A DNA stretch of 64,000 nucleotides from Ypsolopha sequella. Its lineage: Eukaryota > Arthropoda > Insecta > Lepidoptera > Ypsolophidae. The position numbers and the translations under genes are program-made. The stretch is taken from positions 25,868,069-25,932,068 of the forward strand of contig OW203993.1 in assembly GCA_934047225.1 (NCBI GenBank), given 5' to 3'. Numbering within the stretch: the first letter of the stretch is position 1; the number at the start of each line of letters is the position of its first letter. The notes under the pieces were generated by a model. It did no database searches. It was not told the DNA's origin and saw nothing but the letters and a program-made list of their open reading frames with translations. This document shows, piece by piece, positions 55,903 to 64,000 of the stretch.

Positions 55903-56290
55903 TTGCAATGCAAGTGCTCGTAAGGCCCACTTTTTATGCATCAAAACCGAACAGAAAGTCGATTATTTTGCTCTAGGGCTTTATTATTATTATTTTTTTA
56001 ATTTTTTTACAATGATTGGCTAACCTGCAGCCTTTCCTGTTTACCATAAATGTTATACTTTTTTTCCACTGTTTAACGGCTCTGGTTACAGTCCTTTTGA
56101 GCCAATCATAATTTAAAGTTCACAAGATCATATTTGTTTTATTTCCTCACACTATGCATTGAAAAACGTAGTATGATACACGGGCGTAAGAGCAATAAAT
56201 TACTCGGTTACTTATAAAATACTCGCTACGCTCGTTTTTAAATCGTCCTCGTAATTTATTCCTTTGCGCCCTTGTAGCATAAACTACTAT
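55903..56290 (-). repeat. 'CTACAAGGGCGAAAAGGAAT' family, copy 4 of 5
   Basis: Reverse orientation, complete, ending 'gcccttgtagcataaactactat'. Confidence 0.92.
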
Positions 56291-56510
56291 TATTTTATTA
56301 TTATTTTTTTTTACAAAAAGAGATATAATAATTTGAATTCAAATAATTATGTTATATATATTTTGAAAAGGATTTTGATAGAAACAGTAGGTATTTTGTT
56401 CAAAATCCTAGTATAGGATAAAAAAGGCAAAACTAGGTGAGACGACGAGCGAAAGAAATAAATAAATGTTTACTATTGTATATACATAGTTAGAAAGTAC
56501 TAAGCCTGTC

Positions 56511-57002
56511 TTAAGGCGCTTCTTCCCAGCGTCATCCGAAAATGACTCCATTGATAAAGTTATTTCTCTAAAACGGTACCATGTTTAAAAATTATGAAAA
56601 AGATATATACCCCATAAAGAACAACTTCATCTTATGAATTGTTCTCGCGTATAAGAAACAGCTTAAAAATATTGTTCAAAGTCAAGCTTTTTTTGGACAA
56701 AAAATTATGTAAAATTGTTTATTTCTATGAAACCACTAATGGTATTTGTATGGTTCTTGCACTAAAATACAAAGAAAATATTGATTAGAAAAAAAAAATC
56801 TGGAATTCTTTTTCCGTCCATCGCGTTCAAGTGAAAAGTATTATTTTCTCCTATTTTGCGCTATCCGAGACCCAGCCACAGTATAAGACCCAGCGGTGTA
56901 ATGCAATGCGCACTGATATGAACGATATTTCAATATAGTTTCTGTTGATATCTATACCGACACAAGTTGACTCAAGGTCGTTGGCGACTACCTGCTCCTT
57001 AA
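56511..57002 (+). repeat. 'CTTAAGGCG' family, forward copy with both ends
   Basis: Left TTAAGGCGCTTCTTCCCAGC; right 'ggcgactacctgctccttaa', an imperfect inverse, giving the clearest pair of termini. The body matches 41985-42452. Confidence 0.85.
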
Positions 57003-57065
57003 ACAATGTTGACATTGAATGCAACAAGTAATTTGTTAATAAATATATAATATTTTGCTTTTATA

Positions 57066-57342
57066 AGGTTTTATTTTATTTTATTTATTTGGCCACCAAC
57101 GTCAGGTACATAAATACATTTTAATAACATAACATAAGGTTTTAAGCTATATGCCCAGATAATTACAGGTGAGCACCACATGCAAAAAAGGATATAGTGA
57201 ACAATGTTAAATTATTTACAAATAAAGAATATTAAATTACAGGAACATGACATGACATAACCAAGATTAACTAAAAGCTAATTACTAAGATTTACTAAAA
57301 ACTAATTATTGAATTAATACAAGTGACCTAGTATTTTAACAC
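57066..57342 (-). repeat. 3' UTR and (AAAAT)n tail of a non-LTR retrotransposon
   Basis: Minus strand, after the stop at 57343: 'gacgttggtggccaaataaa' followed by AAATAAAATAAAATAAAACC. A normal LINE end. Confidence 0.75.
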
Positions 57343-57548
57343 CTAGTGACCTATGACTTGTTTTAAGACGGATTTTTTAAAGTTACAAACACTACCATGA
57401 AATAAATCGAGACATGCACTGTGTTCATTAAACAGTGCTGAGAACCTGTTCAATGGGGAGTGATGTTGCCCCAAGTTGGATTTAGATGGTGTCGGCCGCA
57501 AAATCATGGCTTTACCTCTTGGTACTCTTCTGAGGATGTTAAATTGAT
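57343..57548 (-). pseudogene. C-terminal tail of a non-LTR retrotransposon ORF2
   Basis: The frame FNILRRVPRGKAMILRPT, then GQHHSPLNRFSALFNEH and CLDLFHGSVCNFKKSVLKQV, ends at TAG 57343-57345. The pattern 'NR...LFN......LDLF....FK......' is the usual end of jockey/CR1-type ORF2 proteins, after the thumb. Everything upstream is gone: the fragment is 5'-truncated and abuts the hammerhead-like copy D region. Confidence 0.78.
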
Positions 57549-57600
57549 TTATTTCTTTCTTTTTTTATTTATTAGCATTAAAACAATAAAAAAATATATT

Positions 57601-57646
57601 ATTCGATATATTTCGACCCTCGGTACGGGGCCGTCATCGGTCGAAT
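57601..57646 (-). ncRNA. hammerhead-ribozyme-like motif, copy D (degenerate)
   Basis: On the minus strand ATTCGA pairs with TCGAAT around CCGATGAC, stem II GGCCC/GGGTC (one wobble) and GAAATATA. The core C-T-G has become C-C-G and the stem III segment is two bases shorter than in copies A and B, so it should be inactive. Confidence 0.45.
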
Positions 57647-57764
57647 GATATTATTATGTTTATGCATATAGCAAACTATTGTTAAAAGTTTTATTACCTA
57701 AAGGTTGTATTTTGGCCGTTATAATTATTTCTTTATATTTTGTTACAAATCTAAAGAAACGGCT

Positions 57765-57880
57765 CTTAACGGTGCTAAAATTATGAGGCTGTGACAGACG
57801 AACGGACGGACAGACGTACAACGGAGTCTCACCATAAAGGTTCCTTTTGTACCTTTTAGGTACTACGGACCCCTCCTAAA
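57765..57880 (+). repeat. 'AACGGTGCTAAA.TTATGAGGCTGTGAC' dispersed repeat, copy 2
   Basis: Second copy of the repeat at 11047, with the same 'ggacggacagacg' run and 'acaacggagtctcaccataaagg'. Confidence 0.7.
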
Positions 57881-58479
57881 TCAAAAACAATAATTTTTCT
57901 TAAATCAAACTTTCTCCGCTGAAATATCTTTCCATCCGGGTTCACATAATGTAGGTGTATATTAAAACAGGGTCCTTTCTGTGAAGCTTCCTATCTTGCC
58001 TCAGATCGCCTCAACCAATGAGCGTCCGCCATCGTCACCTCAAACCAATGTCGCCGTAAGACTACGTGATTCGGACACCTCCGTTCAATTTCCTATGTTT
58101 ATTGTTATGTAATATTAACAATAGACCGACATTGACGTGAACTTGTCACGTGACCTCTGGCGAGAGTCGAGAGTGACCTTGTTAAGTTATTTAATTTTTG
58201 TATTGAACTGAATATAGGTCAGTAGGAAGTACCGTTGTGTTTTTATTGGCACAAGTTTATTGTAATGTTCTAGACATTTGTGCACTCGCGAGCAAAAAAA
58301 TGGAATCGCTGCTATTATGGTTGCTTCAAAGTAATTTGTTCAGCTACATCATACTTCTGTATAACAAAAGAGGTATCGATTTAAAGCTTAAAGATTGACG
58401 TTTAAAAACACCTAAGTCCTAACAAAGGTACTTAGAACCAAATATGTATTGCCTAGAACCAACAGTAGTTTTAATTTAT
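57881..58479. other. gene-less stretch
   Basis: GC-richer at 57960-58190 with no exon or element ends recognised. Confidence 0.4.
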
Positions 58480-58855
58480 TTCAATGCAAGTGCTCGTAAA
58501 GGCCCACTTTTTATGCATCAAAACCGAACAGAATGTCGATTATTTTGCCCTAGGGCTTTATTATTATTATTTTTTCAATTTGTTTGCAATGGTTGGCTAA
58601 CCTGCAGCCTTTCGTGTGTACCATAGATGTTATACTTTTTTTTCCACTGTTTAACGGCTCTGGATACAATCCTTTTGAGCCAATCATAATTGAAAGTTCA
58701 CAAGATTATATTTGTTTTCATTTCCTCACACTATGCATTGAAAAACGTAGTATGATACACGGGCGTAAAAGCAATAAATTACTCGGTTACGTTTAAAACA
58801 CTCGCTACGCTCGTGTTTTAATTCGTCCTCGTAATTTATCCCTTTTCGCCCTAGT
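58480..58855 (-). repeat. 'CTACAAGGGCGAAAAGGAAT' family, copy 5 of 5
   Basis: Reverse orientation; the outer end is 'ttttcgccctagtaaat' and lacks the last bases of the other copies. Confidence 0.92.
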
Positions 58856-59127
58856 AAATAGATTTTTATATGTTTATCTTTCCCTAGGGCAAAAAGGAAC
58901 CCCTTCCCGTATTCGTTTTTCAAAAGAAAAGCGTCCATTGCCAAGCATGTTTGGGAAAAATAATATTGTTGATTTCAATAAACCTGTTGTTTTCCTGAAA
59001 TGTTCATTTTACTGTGTTAAATGTTTAAGTTTTTAATGAAATTTTCTGTACTAATTTTCTTTTCTTTTTATTGCAGGTAAGTTTTTGGCAGTTCGCATCT
59101 TCAAATTCTTGGTTTTGTAACTTTAAA

Positions 59128-59510
59128 CCTTAAAGTTTAAGAGCGGTTTGGCAGCCGGATTGTGAAAAACCCGCCTTTTTCTAATTAATTGAAACAGAAC
59201 ACTTGAATTCAAAATTCACTCATAAGTTATTCAACAAAACCTTATTACCTATGTATTGTATATGTTGCTATCGCAAAGTTTCCATTAGTTTCCACAAATC
59301 AGAATTTCGAAAATTTTGAATTGAAAAAATTTTGAAATTCTAAATTACATATACCAATGGAAACTTTGCGAATGCAGTACACACAATACATAGGTAATAC
59401 GGTTTTGTTGAATGACTATTGACTGAATTTTGAATTTGAGTGTTCTGTTTAGATTAATTAGAAAAAGGCGGGTATTTCACAATCCGGCTGCGATACCTCT
59501 TAAGGTTTAT
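59128..59510. mobile_element. foldback element with long arms, CAGCCGGATTGTGAAA core
   Basis: GCAGCCGGATTGTGAAA (59151) is mirrored by 'tttcacaatccggctgc' (to 59491) and pairing continues inward through 'cccgcctttttctaattaatt' and 'acacttgaattcaaaattca'. Outside, AAACCTTAA and TTAAGGTTT also pair, so the true ends may be about 59128 and 59510. Confidence 0.85.
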
Positions 59511-59872
59511 ATTTCGACAATATTGAAACGGATTTTTGAAGTTGACATAATATAATCACAATACATAAAAACGAAAAAACCTTCACTACAACATTCCATG
59601 TCATGTCAATACAATTCCTAAAGCATCACAGTTTCAAGGTTAGTTACCATACAGCAATAATAGTAAATAAAATTACTACAGTCAATCTAAGAATGTTTGT
59701 ATGGAGTAGGTTGAATAAAATGTGCACTGGGTGAACATTGGGAATAACTATATAAGTAATCTAACTGAAAAATTTTAATTCAAAAGAATCCCTAAAAAAT
59801 ATATTTTTGAAATGACCACTTTAATTAGACCTTCATGAGTCTAGTTATTTTCGTAAATTATCCATCCATCCA
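59511..59872. other. gene-less stretch, ends with (ATCC)n tail
   Basis: The repeat 'ccatccatccatc' at 59863-59875 is the tail of the retroelement fragment that follows on the minus strand. Confidence 0.5.
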
Positions 59873-59985
59873 TCAGCCCGTATTCGTCCACTGCTGGACA
59901 TAGGCCTCCTCCATATTACGCCACTCTTGGCGGTCTTCAGTCATCCTCATCCAGCCGCCACCTGCAACGTCCTTCAGATCGTCAG
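59873..59985 (-). pseudogene. C-terminal end of a non-LTR retrotransposon ORF
   Basis: The frame DDLKDVAGGGWMRMTEDRQE then WRNMEEAYVQQWTNTG and stop is the typical end of lepidopteran LINE proteins (W...A.DR..WR...EAYVQQW). The short (GGAT)n tail follows. 5'-truncated to about 110 bases of coding sequence. Confidence 0.82.
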
Positions 59986-60009
59986 TAAAATATAAAAAAA
60001 TATATATGT

Positions 60010-60440
60010 TCTTGCGGGAGGGGGGGAGAGTTGTTATTGTCTGTTGGGACAATAGTCCAGTCAATTTAAGAATGTTTGTATTAAATGTACATTAGGTAAA
60101 AATTGGGACTATATCAGTAAACTAACTAAAAATTTAAATTCAAAAGGATATCTGATAAGTATTTATGTCCACAATAGTAAGACCTTGGCTAAGAACAATA
60201 TTAGTAAGATCAGGGGTCCAATTATTTTGGCAAAGTAAAAAATATGTTCTTCCGGGAGGGGAGATATCAATAATATGAAAATACTATTGTTTCGAAGTCA
60301 TTTTATTGATGTATTTTTAATTTGACCTTAAAACTGGACTATAGATATGGTAAGCTTGTAACGTTATACTTGTTGGGAACGCATTTTCAATACACAAGTT
60401 TTAGAACCATATTGTTCTAAATTTCATGTTTCTATCTTGC
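60010..60440. other. gene-less stretch
   Basis: Two 'gggaggggg' words at 60016 and 60253 lie near 'atatgttctt.cgggagg', a diverged direct repeat of about 25 bases. Nothing more. Confidence 0.4.
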
Positions 60441-60441
60441 G

Positions 60442-60466
60442 TTGTCTGTCTGTCTGTCTGTCTGTC
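60442..60466 (+). repeat. (GTCT)n microsatellite
   Basis: Six tandem tetranucleotides, followed by a variant. Confidence 0.9.
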
Positions 60467-61153
60467 AGTCACGGAACTTTCTTATGTATATATTTCTGCC
60501 TGAGACAAAATAGTAGGGTACATTGAAAAGTATGTCTTCTGAGGCAAAGATTTCAAAAGTAAAGATAAGCCCTTACCGTAGTATGACAGCACCAAAATGT
60601 TTCCACCTTTAAATGGGTGACGCTCACACGGTTGGAATCAGTGCTCATCTGAACACAGTGATAGTTGGACGCCTTAAGTGCACTTAAAGTTTTGAATTTT
60701 AAGACTTGTAGTCTGATCAGTTTGCTGACCTTAGGTAGACAGATTGCGCACTCATATTGTACGCGAGTCGGCATTATGTTAACGCACACATTCAAAAACA
60801 ATGCAATAGATTTTAGGTGCCAGGGCTCATCTAAACTTTGGAAATCTTTGTTCTGAGGTAACTAAACTCGCCACGGTAACTTACCAAAGTGTAAACGGCA
60901 AAGAGTAAAGTAGTACAACCAGAAAAATACTCAGGTGTTTGTGACTACATGTACAGGCTGATGTTTAATATTTTAATGTATTCGTTTATAGGTTACGTAT
61001 ACGTCCGTATGATCTTACCTTTCCGAAAAAGACTATACACACCAAATTATAAAGTAAAAATATTTATTTTTTAGTTTATAAAAAAATATTATTAAAAGTG
61101 CCCCAATTTTGACAGTGTTGTATAATTGCAAAATCCACGTTCATACAGATATA
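60467..61153. other. gene-less stretch
   Basis: Overlapping frames on both strands at 60553-60856; no family recognised. Confidence 0.4.
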
Positions 61154-61600
61154 CAGGATGATTGGTAATTCGACATATTCCTTTAAAGGGGTTATACTAA
61201 GGATAATTTCCAACAAATAATGACTATCAACTCGAAAATTATAATTTATTTTCAAGTAAAACACGTCGATATTTCAAAAATTACAAAATAAAAAAGGTTT
61301 TCTTTCCACTTAAGACCTTTTAATTCTGAGATTATGGGAATTCAGGGCACGTATATTCTTTATACATGATCACTCATCTATCATTGACCAGAAATATAAT
61401 AAATAAGTTCTGAGAGAGGAATAGTTATTTTTAAATTATTTATTTTTGTTTATTAGTCTGAAAATTTTAAAAATAATATAATAACCTTTGTAACTCGGAG
61501 ACCATTCATTTTCGACACTTAGTTGATTGGACTTAATTCGTTGGAAATGATCTCTAGTATAACCCCTTTCAAGGAATAGGTTGAATTACCAATCACCCTG
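61154..61600. mobile_element. 447-bp TIR element, CAGG(A/G)TGATTGGTAATTC ends, TA duplication
   Basis: Imperfect terminal repeats of about 60 bases: CAGGATGATTGGTAATTC at the left and GAATTACCAATCACCCTG at the right, continuing through 'ttcctttaaaggggttatact'. TA flanks (61152-61153, 61601-61602). Non-coding. Confidence 0.85.
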
Positions 61601-61602
61601 TA

Positions 61603-62073
61603 TACATGATGTATCTAAAGATGTGTGCAAAGTTTATTTAAGATGAAACCTATCAAGACGTCACAATCACCTAATTAGGGCTATTTCTGTAATGATGGCC
61701 CATCTTAACTCTTTTTTTCCAACTATCCCGTTACCATGACAACTGCAGGTCACGAACCCACGATTTGCGCTGTACTACCAACTTTGTTAGAACCATGAGT
61801 CGATCCAATCCCACCTCTTTTTGTAAAGGTTTAGGAGTCATGCCATTATCTAATGATCGGGTTGTGTCATGGCTATTGAACACTCTATTCGTAATGATAG
61901 TTTGTTGTAAGTTCAAATTTCACTTTCATTGTTTTGTCGCTTTACTTTCGTTTTTTGTAGGTTGTACGGGTTATATTTTCAGTAAAAACGTTTTTATGAT
62001 TTTTGCGAAATTATCGTTCGAGACGAGAAACTAAATATTTTTAAAGTGCAAGATGAGCAGAAGAGACTATTTT
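61603..62073. other. gene-less stretch with a tRNA-like fragment
   Basis: On the minus strand about 61750-61790 reads 'ttggtagtacagcgc' and 'gtgggttcgtgacc', which resemble pol III boxes A and B, but no cloverleaf can be drawn. Possibly a SINE head. Confidence 0.3.
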
Positions 62074-62081
62074 CAGTAGAC

Positions 62082-62412
62082 CAGGGTTTCTCGAACTTAT
62101 AGCCCCACGTACCCCTATAAAGTTTGACAAACTTGTTTAACAAACAAGTTTAACAAACTTGCCATTAGAAGTATTTTTATTCAAATATAAAAGATAATAC
62201 AGTCACAAAATAATGTTGCTAATTAGTTAATGTGATAGGTGGGCTTGTTTCTTGTCCCAAATTGAGTCGATTTTCAGAGCAATTTTGCTCAATTTTCGTG
62301 TTGCCCGCGCGAGCTAGCCAGTCAGCCGCCATAACGTAACTCTTGTCACGAACCCCTTATGATCAACTGGCGAACCCCTGGGGGTTCCCGTACCCCATTT
62401 TGAGAAACCCTG
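62082..62412. mobile_element. hAT-type MITE, 331 bp, CAGGGTTTCTC ends, perfect 8-bp TSD
   Basis: CAGGGTTTCTCGAA at the left, TTTTGAGAAACCCTG at the right, CAGTAGAC at 62074-62081 and 62413-62420. Internal 'ccccacgtacccct' and 'gggggttcccgtacccc' words also mirror. Non-coding. Confidence 0.94.
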
Positions 62413-62420
62413 CAGTAGAC

Positions 62421-62630
62421 GAACGGGGGATATGCCGAGGAGAACAAATCGATCAATTATCGTTCGGTCGTATATCCATCTCTGGTGTGTCAGAGATGGA
62501 CGAATGCTCGAACGATAAACGATTGACCGAATCTTTTTGGAAGTATGGGCCAAGAAAAGTGGCTGGCTCGCATTATACTATTTCCAAGCATTTATTTTCT
62601 CGATGACATATCGACTAGTGATGCCAAAAT
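62421..62630. other. short gene-less stretch
   Basis: Frames at 62314-62606 overlap the MITE end and have no family features. Confidence 0.35.
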
Positions 62631-62631
62631 G

Positions 62632-62774
62632 TATTTATTTATTTAATATAAAATTGTTCAGCGTTACAGTATTAACCAAGTAACTGAGCAATTCAAAGAT
62701 ATATACAAAGTAAATATGATTAAAAACATATTTAAAAACAAAGAAAGATAATATTATTAAAGAAATAAATATTT
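62632..62774 (-). other. possible 3' UTR with AATAAA signals of the candidate exon
   Basis: On the minus strand AATAAATAAAT lies at about 62632-62642, 130 bases after the stop of the frame at 62775. Supports, but does not prove, a gene end. Confidence 0.3.
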
Positions 62775-62993
62775 CTATATATAATGTTGATCTAGGGACA
62801 TCGTCTTTGATACTTCACTCTCACAGTACTTCAGACATTCCCTTAACACATCCATCGGTCTATCAGCAGAAAGGTCACACTGTGGTGTTGAGACCAAGAG
62901 TGCGCTGAGCTTGTCGAGCGTCCGTATAAGCGGAGACTCGCGGCGCGCCACCATGCCGCGGACGGCACCGACAATAAGCGGTGGGAACGGCCC
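62775..62993 (-). CDS. candidate last coding exon of an unidentified host gene
   Basis: A 72-codon frame on the minus strand ends at TAG 62775-62777. It reads PLIVGAVRGMVARRESPLIR, TLDKLSALLVSTPQCDLSAD and RPMDVLRECLKYCESEVSKT in order, a balanced, helical composition with C or G at most third codon positions, unlike any other stretch here. A usable acceptor (gttgacatag) precedes 62993, although its pyrimidine tract is poor, and AATAAA words follow. I do not recognise the protein; it could also be the end of a retroelement ORF. No other exon of it is visible. Confidence 0.45.
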   Translation of the reverse strand, partial: GPFPPLIVGAVRGMVARRESPLIRTLDKLSALLVSTPQCDLSADRPMDVLRECLKYCESEVSKTMSLDQHYI

Positions 62994-63034
62994 CTATGTC
63001 AACGCCTGCAGGATTATATTCGATTAACACATAC

Positions 63035-63235
63035 ATATACTCACGCCTGTCTCTCAGAGGGGTAGGTAGAGACTACAGATTTCCATCTGCTACGATCCAT
63101 ACACACACTCTTTCGCCTCTTTCACATCCATAAATCTAGTCATACAAGCTCTTCTATTCCGGGTACTTTTGATGTGACATGGCCTTCAGTATGCTAATTT
63201 AGTCAGCATACGTCCTCCTATTACGGCCTGGAGCT
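63035..63235 (-). repeat. lepidopteran dispersed repeat, inverse of 18241-18465
   Basis: 'cgcctgtctctcagaggggtagg', 'tagagactacagatttccatctgctacg' and 'agcatacgtcctcctatta.ggc' mirror the copy at 18241. It starts 40 bases after the candidate exon. Confidence 0.7.
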
Positions 63236-64000
63236 GTATTTTTGAATCATTCGAATTTCAATTCGCATATGAATCCGCATGGTTCGCATACGAAAACTTG
63301 AAATCAGTAATTTTTAAAAATCTCTCCGTGAGTTCTGCAACGAGTGGTCTGACCCACTCGTTTTCCGATTTCTACTAGTAGAAACTATGCAAGAATGACA
63401 AGAAGAAAATGTCGATGTCGATGCATCGATGAGACTGACATGACATTATAACTTTTTAATTTACGTTCCGTTCACCTCCATTCATTACCGGTTTTTAACA
63501 TCAACGAAATATTGCTTTCCGGTTTTAATTTTTTCTGCGTGAAACGAAAACCGTTTACAATGATTTCTACTGATTCAAAAATACGTAAAATCGTGACCAA
63601 TAGAACTGAATTTCGCACGTGAATTTTTTTCGTGCGTGAATATAATATGATTCACGGCGAGTGATTCAAAAATACAGCCCTTGGTCGTGCCACTTTACTT
63701 TAACTTTTTTTTGCCAACTTAGCGCCATCTAGTTTTTCTAAGCAAAGCTATTACAACCACATGTTTACTTGGTAATCATGAGAGTTTACTTGCACAAATT
63801 ATGCTTATTTGCAACACTTGGCGACACTTTTGTAAGGGCGCGTAAAAAATATGCTACGCCTTGATGTAAGGGAGTTGTCGGTCTATACGTCGTAGTAATG
63901 CTTAGTCTATGGTTTTAGTCACATCAATAGTGTTAGTCACCACTAAACACCATACAATAACCATCGGAAATTCTGCGCATACCACCGTAATGCGTTTACA
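63236..64000. other. gene-less stretch to the window end
   Basis: A weak inverted pair, 'ggctgtatttttgaatcattcg' (about 63224) and 'gtgattcaaaaatacagccc' (about 63661-63680), suggests a ~455-bp TIR element (AGGGCTGTATTTTTGAATCA-like ends). Otherwise nothing. Confidence 0.45.

Noticed and set aside
61745..61795. tRNA gene on the minus strand
   Set aside because: Box A- and B-like words exist, but acceptor, D and anticodon stems cannot be formed; at most a SINE head.

Overview
The window looks like a gene-poor, repeat-saturated stretch of an insect genome, most likely a moth or butterfly. It is AT-rich, it has no operon-like gene packing, and it carries several interspersed repeats I recognise from lepidopteran sequence (for example the 'AAACCGGCCAAGTGCGAGTC' family). 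The one host gene I can name is represented by a single exon: the N-terminal coding exon of mini spindles/XMAP215 (CKAP5 family) at 5272-5473 on the minus strand. A second candidate host exon, possibly a last exon, lies at 62775-62993 on the minus strand, but I cannot identify its gene.

Layout. Bases 1-562: 3' end of a Penelope-like retroelement (ORF tail 2-220) followed by a hammerhead-ribozyme-like motif. 1.8-5.2 kb: dispersed repeat, 131-bp tandem array, a foldback with 161-bp near-identical arms, and a 3' fragment of a non-LTR retrotransposon, the last lying downstream of the msps exon in what is presumably its intron. 5.7-7.4 kb: a defective hAT transposon with an 8-bp target duplication. 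7.4-24 kb: no recognisable genes; MITEs, hairpins, minisatellites. 24.4-24.9 kb: a tandem unit containing a 5S-rRNA-like segment, one copy split by a MITE. 26-31 kb: second hammerhead-like motif, a (GAT)n block between inverted repeats, retroelement fragments. 33.1 kb: third hammerhead-like motif inside a long hairpin. 33493-36405: a structurally complete 2.9-kb DNA transposon with an intact 717-codon transposase, 16-bp terminal repeats, subterminal repeats and a perfect 8-bp target duplication. 37-64 kb: many short DNA-transposon derivatives (at least six hAT-like), five copies of one ~390-bp family, a 93-bp tandem array, nested insertions, retroelement 3' ends with a fourth hammerhead-like motif, and the candidate exon near the right end.

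The mobile elements fall into three working groups. (1) Penelope-like and other retroelements with truncated 3' ends. (2) hAT-type DNA transposons: one apparently intact transposase source, one internally decayed copy and several non-coding derivatives recognised by 8-bp target duplications. The derivatives' terminal repeats differ from those of the intact element, so it is not obviously their source. (3) Other TIR elements with TA or TTA target duplications. The most interesting signals are the four hammerhead-like motifs, one of them just downstream of a Penelope-like ORF end, and the intact, divergent hAT-like transposon. All functional statements are read from the sequence and from memory of protein and repeat families; no search was run.
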